Source of the DNA: JAUYQR01 sp031415015
GTDB lineage: Bacteria; Pseudomonadota; Alphaproteobacteria; Rhodobacterales; Rhodobacteraceae
Assembly: GCA_031415015.1 (NCBI GenBank)
Contig: JANOQT010000083.1
Span: 1-64,000, forward strand
Length of the DNA stretch: 64,000 bases
Direction of reading: 5' to 3'
Shown here in pieces: positions 44,367 to 52,744 of the stretch (position 1 is the first letter of the stretch; every line of letters begins with the position of its first letter). The notes beneath the pieces were generated by a model. The model did not search any database. It was not told where the DNA came from and was given only the letters and a program-made list of their open reading frames with translations. The position numbers and the translations under genes are program-made.

Positions 44367-45232
44367 GCCGCGTCCTGCTTAAGCCCGCGCATCGCCTCTT
44401 CCAGATCGCTGAAGGCGGGGCGAACTTGATGCGGAGTATTCTGGCGACCCACTTCGATGCAGATGTTGGCAGGGTGGCGGTGCAGGTTAGCAATCAGAAC
44501 CTCGCGGATCAGCTGATAAAAGTGCATGTCGTCTTCAACAACGGTTTTCACGCGGGCAGCAAAGGGACCCATCAGGCCGTAGGCAAGAAAGACGCCCAGA
44601 AACGTTCCCACAAGAGCGCCGCCGATCATCTTGCCCAGAACTTCCGGCGGCTGATCAATGGAGCCCATCGTCTTGATCACCCCCAGAACAGCGGCGACGA
44701 TGCCCAGCGCGGGAAGCGCGTCCGCCACGGTCTGCAAGGCATGGCTGGAATGCATCTGATGATGCAGCGTCGCCTCCATCCGCTTGTCGAGGACTTCTTC
44801 CACCTGGTGCGGGTCATCGTAGTTCATCGAGGCCGCGCGCAGCGTGTCACAGATCAGATCGACGGCTTCATGGTCGTGCTGGATCCGCGGGTACTTGCCG
44901 AAGATGGCGGAAGTCTCCGGCCCCTCCACATGTTCCTCAAGTGCTACAGGGTTGGCACGGGCCAGACGGATCAATTCAAACAACAAGCAAAGAAGATCGC
45001 GGTAGTCATCCAGCTTCCATTTTGGGCCCTTAAAGACCTTTCCAACATCCTTGATCGTGTGCTTGACCGCAGCGAGGTCGTTCGAAATCAGGAAGGCACC
45101 GACTGCTGCGCCACCGATCATGATCATCTCAAAGGGCAGCGCCTTCATGATGATTCCCATCTTGCCGCCGGCCAGCACGTAGCCGCCGAACACCATGATC
45201 AGTATGACGAGGATGCCGACGATCCCAAGCAT
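44363..45232 (-). CDS. motA: Flagellar motor stator protein MotA
   Basis: A 289-residue inner-membrane stator subunit, four helices, that couples ion flow to torque with MotB. It opens with the MotA-typical helix and GGKMGIIMKALPFEMIMIGG; the conserved LPALGIVAAVLGVIKTMG and ALVGTFLGVFLAYG helices (about 168-230) carry the functional prolines. motB is not next to it or elsewhere in the window, which is unusual. It lies 89 bases downstream of the MotE-like gene. Confidence 0.95.
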   Translation of the reverse strand: MLGIVGILVILIMVFGGYVLAGGKMGIIMKALPFEMIMIGGAAVGAFLISNDLAAVKHTIKDVGKVFKGPKWKLDDYRDLLCLLFELIRLARANPVALEEHVEGPETSAIFGKYPRIQHDHEAVDLICDTLRAASMNYDDPHQVEEVLDKRMEATLHHQMHSSHALQTVADALPALGIVAAVLGVIKTMGSIDQPPEVLGKMIGGALVGTFLGVFLAYGLMGPFAARVKTVVEDDMHFYQLIREVLIANLHRHPANICIEVGRQNTPHQVRPAFSDLEEAMRGLKQDAA

Positions 45233-45321
45233 TGTTGCGTCCTATCCGACTCTTGCTGCGCCCAGTATCAGGGCGACCGGTTAAGAACCTCTGAGCATCG
45301 GCGAGTCTTTCGCAGCTGTCC

Positions 45322-45888
45322 TCATTCAGTCGGTGCGTCGGCATTGCGACCCGCGACAATCACGCTGACCCCGTATGCTGCCTCTGACGACATCCCCGAC
45401 ATGATCGCGGCTGCCGACTCAGGGGGCATCCGTCCCAGGAAACCCGCCGCAAACTCCGGCGCCATGGCCTCGAAAAGCGCGGCGGCGTCCTTGGGCTTCA
45501 TCGCCTGATAGACTGCAGTCAGCCGGTCAATATCTGCCTCTGCGGCACCGTCGGCCAGGGCAAGTGTCGCTTTCAACCGCTCTTCAAGCGCCTGCATTTC
45601 GGTCATGCGGCTGGTGATCGTTGCATCCGCAAGTGACAGCGCCGCCAGGCGATCCTGGAGCGAGGCTTCGCGCGCCGCCACACGGTCTTCGCGCAGTTTC
45701 AACCCTTCGGACAATGCCGCTGGCATCGCCGGGCATTCGAGCGGAACGACCGCTTCGGCTTTGGGCGCATCCTCGGCCCGCGCGAGGGCTGCCCCGACCC
45801 CAGACCCGATACGCAAAGCCCCTGATGAGGCCAGCAGCATGGCGACAATGAACAGCGTTCCGCGCCCGCCGCGTCTTTTCCCGCTCAT
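45322..45888 (-). CDS. MotE-like periplasmic protein
   Basis: A 188-residue protein with an N-terminal membrane helix or signal (about 10-37), a coiled coil (about 70-112) and a C-terminal domain like the MgtE intracellular domain (YQAMKPKDAAALFEAM, then GFLGRMPPESAAAIMSGM). This arrangement is that of rhizobial MotE, the chaperone for periplasmic MotC. Its start overlaps the stop of the gene at 45885 (ATGA). The presence of a MotE-like chaperone implies a client; see the protein at 42189. Confidence 0.78.
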   Translation of the reverse strand: MSGKRRGGRGTLFIVAMLLASSGALRIGSGVGAALARAEDAPKAEAVVPLECPAMPAALSEGLKLREDRVAAREASLQDRLAALSLADATITSRMTEMQALEERLKATLALADGAAEADIDRLTAVYQAMKPKDAAALFEAMAPEFAAGFLGRMPPESAAAIMSGMSSEAAYGVSVIVAGRNADAPTE

Positions 45889-46283
45889 TCGGCAGCCTCC
45901 AGCGTGTCACGCTGAACCCGGCGCCGAACAAAACGCAGGCGTCTGTCGTCTTCCTGGACAGTGTCCTGCACGGCCGACGGGGACGGGCGTGGCGGCGCTT
46001 CGGGCAGATCATGCAGAGAGGCAACCAGCAGTTCCAGCCGCTTGGCGACTATTTCAGCCCGGCCAGTCAGGGATTCGAGGCTGGAAGCAGAACCATTCGC
46101 AGCCCCTCGGGCCTTTTCCAGAGCCACGGTCATGTCATCGACCTGCGCCGAAAGCACGGCAATCGCCCCGCCCATCCCGGTTTCAAGCGTGGTGAACCGC
46201 TTCAGTCGGGCGGAGAGAACATAGCAGTAGACCGCTGCCCCGAACGAGCCCGACACCAGCAATATGTCAGCAATAACTTCCAC
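45885..46283 (-). CDS. Membrane-anchored coiled-coil protein of the fliL operon (DUF6468-like)
   Basis: A 132-residue protein with one N-terminal helix (about 4-24), then SARLKRFTTLETGMGGAIAVL and a coiled coil up to about residue 92, and a polar tail. Proteins of this design, some annotated DUF6468, stand beside fliL in alphaproteobacterial flagellar operons. It is 12 bases after fliL and overlaps the MotE-like gene. Function unknown. Confidence 0.62.
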   Translation of the reverse strand: MEVIADILLVSGSFGAAVYCYVLSARLKRFTTLETGMGGAIAVLSAQVDDMTVALEKARGAANGSASSLESLTGRAEIVAKRLELLVASLHDLPEAPPRPSPSAVQDTVQEDDRRLRFVRRRVQRDTLEAAE

Positions 46284-46295
46284 TGTGTCCCCCGT

Positions 46296-46784
46296 TCAGT
46301 TCAGCACGAATTCGGTGATCAGTAGATCGCGGACCCGGCCTTCGCCGGTCACGATCTGAATCCGCCTCAGCATCTGTGCCCGAAGTTTTCCCAAGGCACT
46401 TGGGTCTTCGATCGACTTTGTATCGATGGCCCGAAGATAGGAGTTCAGGACATCAAGAATGCGTGGCGTCAGCAGCGTCACATCGGCCGCAGCGCTATCA
46501 ACCACCTCGACCTGGGCGGTGAACCGCAGATGCGAACTGCCCGAATCCGGGCCGAGAGAGATTACCATCGTTTCCAGCGGCACGAAGGCGATGCCTTGCA
46601 AGGGGCCGGGTGCGGTATCGGCGTCATGCTTCGCTTCGGCCTGCCCGAAGGTAAGCCCTGCATAAGTGGCATAAAACCCCCCGCCACCCAGCAGCAATGC
46701 CAGCAGCAGACCGATAAGAAGCGGCTTCTTTGAGCGCTTCTTTGGTGCCTCTATCATGGTCGTCTCAGCCGTCGCCACCGTCAT
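46296..46784 (-). CDS. fliL: Flagellar basal body protein FliL
   Basis: A 162-residue protein with a cytoplasmic N-terminus rich in lysine, a membrane helix (about 21-43) and a periplasmic domain ending RVRDLLITEFVLN, the usual FliL C-terminus. It associates with the stator and supports torque. It heads the minus-strand operon that leads to motA and diverges from fliF over 112 bases holding a CtrA-like site. Confidence 0.9.
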   Translation of the reverse strand: MTVATAETTMIEAPKKRSKKPLLIGLLLALLLGGGGFYATYAGLTFGQAEAKHDADTAPGPLQGIAFVPLETMVISLGPDSGSSHLRFTAQVEVVDSAAADVTLLTPRILDVLNSYLRAIDTKSIEDPSALGKLRAQMLRRIQIVTGEGRVRDLLITEFVLN

Positions 46785-46825
46785 CCTCCGCCATCACTCA
46801 CCTCGCGAAGATAAGTCGAATGTCA

Positions 46826-46840
46826 CTAACCGATTGTTAA
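46826..46840. promoter_or_regulatory. CtrA-like element between fliL and fliF
   Basis: CTAA-N7-TTAA matches seven of eight bases of the CtrA consensus TTAA-N7-TTAA. It is 57 bases before the fliF start and 42 from the fliL start, well placed to control both divergent operons. Confidence 0.55.
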
Positions 46841-46896
46841 GACGGTTCCTTCATTCCTGAGCCATCGGCAGAACCGCCGAAGCCCGGAGAATTGCC

Positions 46897-48501
46897 TTGC
46901 AGAATGTGATCGCTATCTGGTCCGCCCTCAGCTTTCGCCGACGCGCCATAATGGTGGGTGCGACCGTTGCAATGTTCGCCGCCGTTCTGGGGCTCAGCCG
47001 GATGGCTGGCCAGCCGGACATGGTGCTGCTTTACGCCGGACTTGAACCGGCCACAGCCGGTGAAGTGATCGCAGCGCTGGACCAAGAGGGGGTTGCGTAC
47101 GAGGTAAAGGGTGATTCGATCTACGTCGACAGTTCCCGTCGCGACAATCTGCGGATGGCACTTGCGGCACAGGGCCTGCCTGCAGCCGGGGGCGGCGGGT
47201 ATGAGTTGCTTGACCAGTTGTCCGGCTTCGGGACCACGTCGCAGATGTTTGACGCCGCCTATTGGCGCGCGAAGGAGGGGGAGCTTGCACGGACGATCCT
47301 CGCCATGCCCGAAATCCGGGCCGCGAGGGTCCATCTGGCCCGCGCGCCCACCCGCAGCTTTCAAGCGCCGGATCAGGCGACCGCCTCTGTCACGCTGACG
47401 ACCCGGTCCGGGCAGCTGAGTGAAGCGCAGGCCCGCGCGATCCGGCATCTGGTGGCCAGTGCCGTCTCGGGCATGAAGCCCGATGACGTGCAGATCATCG
47501 ACACGGTGGGTGGTTTGATCGGCGGGCAGGAAACGGCTGAGTTCGATGGGTCCGATGCGGCCGAAAGGGCAGCAGCGGTCAAGGGCAACGTGGAACGCCT
47601 GCTGGCGGCGCGGGTCGGACCGGGCAAGTCCGTGGTCGAAGTGTCGGTCGATCTGATCTCGGAGCGCGAATCGATCACCGAACGCACGTTCGATCCACAA
47701 GGCCGGGTCGCGATTTCATCGGAAACCGAAGAGCGGACGGGCTCCAGCACCGAACCCGGCGGCGACGTGACCGTGGCTTCCAACCTGCCCGATGGCGACG
47801 CAGGTGCCGGCGGGAACGGCAAGAGTGACACGTCAGAGACGCGCGAGCGCATCAACTACGAAGTGTCCGAAACCCAACGTGAGGTCTTGCGAAGCCCGGG
47901 GGCGATTCGCCGGGTGACCGTTGCGGTCATGGTAGACGGTGTGGCCACCGTTGCCGCCGACGGAACCCGGACCTGGACCCCGCGGGCTGACGAGGAACTG
48001 GCCGTCTTGCGCGAACTCGTCGGCGCGGCCGTCGGTCTGGACGAGACGCGGGGGGATGTCCTCACGCTGAAGTCGCTGGAGTTCCAAGAAGTGCCGCTGG
48101 GCCTCGGATCGGACGCAGCGTCAGGATTTCTTCCTCAGATCGGCACGGTTGACGTGATGTCGATGATCCAGACCGGCATTCTGGCAGCGGTTGCGCTGGT
48201 GCTTGGACTGTTCGTGATCCGGCCCATTCTGACCTCGTCTTCTGCGGTGCGCGCGCTTCCGGCACCGGAAGCGCAGCTTGCCCTGCCAGGTGGCGGTGGG
48301 TTCGCGTCGGTCGCGCTCGACGGCGAGGTCGACATGGATTTTGACATCCCAGGCCGTACAAGGGGCGGTTTCGGCGGCAGCGCTGCAGACGAGGAAGGGT
48401 CTGATCCCGCTGCCCGCCTGCGTCGACTTATCGAGCTTCGGCAGACGGAATCGATCGAGATCCTGCGCGGCTGGATGGAACACGAAGAGGAGCGCGCGTG
48501 A
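46897..48501 (+). CDS. fliF: Flagellar MS-ring protein FliF
   Basis: A 534-residue MS-ring protein in the inner membrane, the base for assembly. Two helices, near 18-38 and 423-444, flank the periplasmic ring domains with the YAGLEPATAGEVIAALDQEG and ARVHLARAPTRSF blocks. The start is TTG at 46897 with GGAG 8 bases before it; no ATG is in frame near. The C-terminal tail, which in other bacteria binds FliG, is present (MEHEEERA end). FliG is not encoded here. Confidence 0.94.
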   Translation: MQNVIAIWSALSFRRRAIMVGATVAMFAAVLGLSRMAGQPDMVLLYAGLEPATAGEVIAALDQEGVAYEVKGDSIYVDSSRRDNLRMALAAQGLPAAGGGGYELLDQLSGFGTTSQMFDAAYWRAKEGELARTILAMPEIRAARVHLARAPTRSFQAPDQATASVTLTTRSGQLSEAQARAIRHLVASAVSGMKPDDVQIIDTVGGLIGGQETAEFDGSDAAERAAAVKGNVERLLAARVGPGKSVVEVSVDLISERESITERTFDPQGRVAISSETEERTGSSTEPGGDVTVASNLPDGDAGAGGNGKSDTSETRERINYEVSETQREVLRSPGAIRRVTVAVMVDGVATVAADGTRTWTPRADEELAVLRELVGAAVGLDETRGDVLTLKSLEFQEVPLGLGSDAASGFLPQIGTVDVMSMIQTGILAAVALVLGLFVIRPILTSSSAVRALPAPEAQLALPGGGGFASVALDGEVDMDFDIPGRTRGGFGGSAADEEGSDPAARLRRLIELRQTESIEILRGWMEHEEERA

Positions 48502-49100
48502 TGGCACTGCTGCAACTGGAAGTGTTCGACCTTTCCACTGGCCTTGACGGTACCGTCCAGCCACTTGTGCAGGAAAGCGCCGTGGAAGAGGCGAAAATCG
48601 CCGCCTTTGAGCAGGGCTACAGTGCCGGATGGGACGATGCGGCGGCATCTCACCACGCGGATCAGCAACGGATCCGCGCGGATCTGGCCCGCAACCTGCA
48701 GTCGCTTGCCTTCACCTTTCAGGACGCGCGGTCGCATGTGCTGCAAGCGATCCGCCCGCTGATTCTGGAGATGACCAGCCGTCTGCTGCCGGAAATGGCC
48801 CGTGAGGCCCTGGCGCCAACCGTGCTGGAAACCTTGATGCCAATGGCCGACGCGATGGCTGATGCGCCTCTGACGCTGGTCTTGAACCCCAGCGTAAGGG
48901 AGCAAGTGGCAGGGTTGGTCGAGCAGGCAACCGGGCTGCCAATGGTCATCGAAGAAGAGCCGTCGCTGAGCGAGGGGCAAGTCTACATCCGCTTTGGGGT
49001 CGCCGAAACCAAGGTCGATCTGACACAGGCGACGGCGGATATCACCAAAGCGGTCAGGGGATTTTTCAGTCTGACCCAACAGGAGCACACACATGGATGA
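48498..49100 (+). CDS. fliH: FliH-like export ATPase regulator
   Basis: A 200-residue cytoplasmic protein, helical at the N-terminus and with a mixed C-terminal domain (VKFG-like YIRFGVAETKVDLTQA near 165). FliH binds FliI and ties the export ATPase to the FliN C ring. It sits between fliF and fliN, the expected place, and its first codons overlap the fliF stop; GTG 48498 and ATG 48501 are both possible starts. Confidence 0.8.
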   Translation: MMALLQLEVFDLSTGLDGTVQPLVQESAVEEAKIAAFEQGYSAGWDDAAASHHADQQRIRADLARNLQSLAFTFQDARSHVLQAIRPLILEMTSRLLPEMAREALAPTVLETLMPMADAMADAPLTLVLNPSVREQVAGLVEQATGLPMVIEEEPSLSEGQVYIRFGVAETKVDLTQATADITKAVRGFFSLTQQEHTHG

Positions 49101-49362
49101 ACTGTCAGATACCAACCCGTTTTCACAGGTTCCAATCGAAGTAACGATTTCGGTCGGAAGGGCCAGACCGCTGGTGAAAGACCTGTTGCGCCTTAGCAAG
49201 GACGCGGTGCTGCAGCTTGACCGCAGGGTGGATGATCCTGTGGAACTCTACGTCGGGGACAGGCTCATCGCCCGGGGTGAACTGACCGAGATGGGGGGCG
49301 AAATGAGCGGGCAACTGGCGGTGCGGCTGACCGAGGTTGCCAATCTGCGCGGTGGGCTGTGA
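49093..49362 (+). CDS. fliN: Flagellar motor switch protein FliN
   Basis: An 89-residue C-ring protein with the SpoA domain: VPIEVTISVGRARPLVKDLL (about 14-33) and VELYVGDRLIARGEL (about 50-64). It begins inside the last codons of fliH. The C-ring partners fliM and fliG are absent from the window. Confidence 0.94.
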   Translation: MDELSDTNPFSQVPIEVTISVGRARPLVKDLLRLSKDAVLQLDRRVDDPVELYVGDRLIARGELTEMGGEMSGQLAVRLTEVANLRGGL

Positions 49363-50078
49363 GGCGCATAATCCCGCTTGCGCTGCTGGCCTTGCTGATT
49401 GCCGGGCCGGCCATGGCGCAAGAGTTCTCGATCAACCTTGGCGACGACAGCTCGTTGTCGATGCGGTCGGTGCAGCTGTTGCTGCTGATCACCGTGCTGA
49501 GCATCGTGCCGGGCCTTGCGGTGATGGTTACCTGCTTTCCGTTTATCGTCACCGTCCTGTCCATTCTGCGGCAGGCCATCGGGTTGCAGCAGGCCCCGCC
49601 AAACATGCTGATCATCAGTCTGGCGATGTTCCTGACATGGTACGTGATGGACCCGGTTTTCACCGAAGCCTGGGTCAAGGGAATCGAGCCGCTGACAACT
49701 GGTCAGGCCGAGGTTGGCCCGGCCCTGCAGGCCGCATTGGCCCCGTTTCGCGCTTTCATGGCGCTCAGGGTGGACCCTGAAACGTTCCAGACCCTGCAGG
49801 ACCTGCGACAGACCGGAATTGTGCGTCCGGCCGAGGCGCCGCTGTCATTGCTGATCCCGTCTTTCCTGCTGTCGGAAATCCAGCGCGCCTTCGAGATCGG
49901 CTTCATGATCTTTCTGCCATTTCTGATCATCGACCTGGTCGTCGCGGCGATCCTGATGTCGATGGGCATGATGATGGTGCCGCCGGCAGTGGTGTCACTG
50001 CCTTTCAAGCTGGTGTTCTTTGTGGTCGCGGACGGCTGGGCCCTGATCTCGGGCGCGCTGGTGCGCAGCTATTTCTGA
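49359..50078 (+). CDS. fliP: Flagellar type III export protein FliP
   Basis: A 239-residue export-gate protein with a signal peptide (about 1-17), four helices and the FliP signatures VMVTCFPFIVTVLSILRQAIG (spans about 48-68) and LIPSFLLSEIQRAFEIGF (about 167). Its GTG start overlaps the fliN stop (GTGA). The 3' end overlaps the convergent ispE gene by 10 bases. Confidence 0.96.
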   Translation: MRRIIPLALLALLIAGPAMAQEFSINLGDDSSLSMRSVQLLLLITVLSIVPGLAVMVTCFPFIVTVLSILRQAIGLQQAPPNMLIISLAMFLTWYVMDPVFTEAWVKGIEPLTTGQAEVGPALQAALAPFRAFMALRVDPETFQTLQDLRQTGIVRPAEAPLSLLIPSFLLSEIQRAFEIGFMIFLPFLIIDLVVAAILMSMGMMMVPPAVVSLPFKLVFFVVADGWALISGALVRSYF

Positions 50079-50917
50079 CCCAGAACAGCGCCCGCCGCGA
50101 TCCACCAGTCGGGCTGCGATGTTCGCAGACCGGCGGCAACGGCCTTGGCTTGTGCGCGGTCGGCGAACAGGCCAAAGCAGGTTGCGCCCGAACCGGACAT
50201 CCGGGCCAGAAGGCAGCCGGAAGACCCCGCCAAAGCAGCGACGACTTCTGCGATCACCGGTGCCAGACGCAGCGCGGGCGGCTGCAGGTCGTTGCGTTGT
50301 GCAGTCAGGAACAGCGACAGTTCGGCGACCGACGCGAACGACGGCAGGGTGGGCGGCAAGGGCGGGTTGGTGGGATGATCCAGTTGTCGGAACACGTCGG
50401 GCGTGGAAACAGCAACGCCCGGGTTGACCAGAACCAGCCAGGCAGGAGGCAGGCTGCCCAATGGCGCAAGCACTTCGCCGATCCCGGTCATCCGGACGGG
50501 CAAGCCGGAAAGGCAGGCTGGCACATCCGCACCAAGACCAAGTACCGCTGCGGCATCCGGCAGAGGCAGGTCCAAAAGCCGGGTAATGCCGCGCAGCGTT
50601 GCCGCCGCATCGGCAGAGCCGCCGCCGAGGCCGGAAGCGACCGGCAACCGCTTTTCGAGGGTCAACGCGACCCGAGCATCCATCAGCCGTGCGGCGCGAA
50701 TCACCAGATTTTCCGCGCCGACGAGAAGCTGTCCAGCTTGCGGCCCGATGATCTGCAGGCTCAGACGGTCCGATGCTTGCAGGGTGACGATATCCCCGAC
50801 ATCGACGAACACCACCAGACTGTCGAGAACATGATAGCCATCCGTGCGCCGACCCGTCACATGCAGCGCCAGATTGACCTTCGCGGGCGCAAATTCGGTG
50901 ATCGCCTCAGTCGGCAT
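50069..50917 (-). CDS. ispE: 4-diphosphocytidyl-2-C-methyl-D-erythritol kinase
   Basis: A 282-residue GHMP kinase of the MEP isoprenoid pathway, phosphorylating CDP-methylerythritol in the cytoplasm. The substrate site APAKVNLALHVTGRRTDGYH (about 10-29) and the ATP loop PVASGLGGGSADAAATL (about 90-106) are intact. It overlaps the end of the TPR gene upstream by 11 bases, suggesting coupling of expression. Confidence 0.95.
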   Translation of the reverse strand: MPTEAITEFAPAKVNLALHVTGRRTDGYHVLDSLVVFVDVGDIVTLQASDRLSLQIIGPQAGQLLVGAENLVIRAARLMDARVALTLEKRLPVASGLGGGSADAAATLRGITRLLDLPLPDAAAVLGLGADVPACLSGLPVRMTGIGEVLAPLGSLPPAWLVLVNPGVAVSTPDVFRQLDHPTNPPLPPTLPSFASVAELSLFLTAQRNDLQPPALRLAPVIAEVVAALAGSSGCLLARMSGSGATCFGLFADRAQAKAVAAGLRTSQPDWWIAAGAVLGQK

Positions 50918-52628
50918 TCTCGACGGCTTCTATCATCCCCGGCGATACGCCCTCTTGCGCCAGCACGGCATCAAGGCCGATCTCCAGCTTGCCGCGGATC
51001 CTGAGGGCATCCTTTTCGGTCGGCTCGAAGGAAAGCGCCCGTCGCCACTGGAAGCGCGCTTCAAGCTTGCGTCCGACCATCCAGTAGACATCGCCAAGAT
51101 GGTCGGTCACCACAGGATCGACCGGTTCCAGAACCGACGCCTTTTCCATTGGCTCCAGCGCGTCATCGTAACGACCCAGCCGGAAGTAGGCCCAGGCGAG
51201 GCTGTCGATGATATAGCCCTTTTGCGGGTCGGCGGCGACAGCGCGTTCGATCATTCCAAGGGCTTCGTCAAGCTTTTCGCCACGATCCACCAATCCGTAA
51301 CCAAGGTAGTTCAACACTTGTGGCTGTGACGGGTTCAGCTTCAGCGCGGCGCGGAAATCAGTCTCGGCGGCGGTCCAGTCCTTGCTCTGCTCGTGAGAGA
51401 TGCCGCGATAGAAATAGAGGATCCACTCATCGGGCGTAATCTCTCCCACCAGGTCAATCGCAGCCGTGTAGGCGACTTCGGCTTCGTCGAAGCGCTCTGA
51501 TATCCGCAGAAGATCCCCCAGCGCAAACTGGACCGAGACGAGGTTGCCATTGCTGCGGGAAAGCGTTTGCAGCGTCTCAAGGGCCGCGTCGGTCTTGTCT
51601 TGCGCCTGCAGCGCGCCGGCCCGTCCGATTTCGGCTGTGACAAATTCGGGATCATCCGGCTTGAAAAGGGAATAGGTCTCCACCGCCAGATCGTGTTGAC
51701 CAAGGACCTCAAGCACGTCTGCCGTCAGCAGCAAAGCGTCCGGATGGTCCGGGCGCAGGTAAGTTGCAACGCGGGTGTGCAACAGCGTGTACACTGGGTC
51801 GGCGTCCCCGTTCAGCGCAGTCGAGACCGAAAAGAACACCTCGGCAATCCCGTCGCGGGCGGTCTTTACCGTGTCGAAGGGAATCGGTTCACCAGCGGCG
51901 AGGCGGACGCGCACGGCGTCGATGATCGGGTCCGGATCGGTGCCGAACGACCGGTCCAGCAGTGCCAGCGCGTCGGCGTTGCGTTCCAGCTGGCTGAGGA
52001 TCTGGGCATGGGCAAACACGCCGCGCCGCATCACGAAAATCGGCCCGGCAGCGCGCCCGGACAAGATCTCATCCGCGCCCTCAAAATCGCCAACCGACGC
52101 TAGCGCCAGCGCCTTGTGATAATAACCGAACGCCTCCAGCCCCTTCGTTGCGGTCACTGCGTCGAAGGCTGCCAGCGCTTCGGACATCTTGCCGTCGCCG
52201 ACACGCGCCCAGGCAACGACCAGATCATCGACAAGCTGACCAAGAGAACGCCCCGTGGATGCTGCGTCCAGCAGAGCGGTATAATCCTCGCGCTGCGCCT
52301 CTTCGGCCAGAAGCGCGAATTCGCCCAACTGGCTCGGCTCTCCGCCAAGCGCTTTCAGGCGCTTTGCCGCTTCGGTCGCAAGGGAAAAGTCGCCAAGCCC
52401 AAGCTCGGCCAGAATGGCACCTTCCAGAAGGCGGGGATTGCCTTCGTCCGACAGGATTGCCTTGCCATACCACGCCGCGGCGGCGCGAAAGTCATTCTGC
52501 GATTCGGCAACCCGTGCCGCCAGATAGGCCCCGGAGTCTTCGTCCTCCTGCGCGTGGGCCGGACCAAACACCAGCGCGGATGTCAGGGCCAGCGCGGTGA
52601 AGATGGGGCGAAAGACGGGCTGCTGCAT
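50907..52628 (-). CDS. Exported TPR-repeat protein
   Basis: A 573-residue protein with a signal peptide (about 1-26, ending AHA) and TPR repeats, clearest in the C-terminal third (YYHKALALASVGDFEGA, then EWILYFYRGISHEQSKDW with LKLNPSQPQVLNYLGYGLV). Periplasmic or outer-membrane-associated scaffold by design; specific partners unknown. The ATG at 52628 has GGAGAGG upstream and gives a proper signal peptide. It lies upstream of ispE, overlapping it by 11 bases. Confidence 0.85.
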   Translation of the reverse strand: MQQPVFRPIFTALALTSALVFGPAHAQEDEDSGAYLAARVAESQNDFRAAAAWYGKAILSDEGNPRLLEGAILAELGLGDFSLATEAAKRLKALGGEPSQLGEFALLAEEAQREDYTALLDAASTGRSLGQLVDDLVVAWARVGDGKMSEALAAFDAVTATKGLEAFGYYHKALALASVGDFEGADEILSGRAAGPIFVMRRGVFAHAQILSQLERNADALALLDRSFGTDPDPIIDAVRVRLAAGEPIPFDTVKTARDGIAEVFFSVSTALNGDADPVYTLLHTRVATYLRPDHPDALLLTADVLEVLGQHDLAVETYSLFKPDDPEFVTAEIGRAGALQAQDKTDAALETLQTLSRSNGNLVSVQFALGDLLRISERFDEAEVAYTAAIDLVGEITPDEWILYFYRGISHEQSKDWTAAETDFRAALKLNPSQPQVLNYLGYGLVDRGEKLDEALGMIERAVAADPQKGYIIDSLAWAYFRLGRYDDALEPMEKASVLEPVDPVVTDHLGDVYWMVGRKLEARFQWRRALSFEPTEKDALRIRGKLEIGLDAVLAQEGVSPGMIEAVENAD

Positions 52629-52690
52629 CAGGCCTCTCCGAAACGGTTCAGACAACGCTACCTGTCACCGCTGCCTGACGCAATGCGGGC

Positions 52691-52725
52691 CCGGCATTCC
52701 CGACCACCGTTGGAGGGAATGCCGG
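52691..52725 (-). terminator. Hairpin downstream of the ETF-QO gene
   Basis: CCGGCATTCCC and GGGAATGCCGG form a perfect 11-base-pair stem with a 13-base loop, just after the ETF-QO stop on the minus strand. No T-run follows, so it may stabilise the 3' end or act with Rho. Confidence 0.5.
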
Positions 52726-52744
52726 ACAAGCTTTTGTGAGGCCG

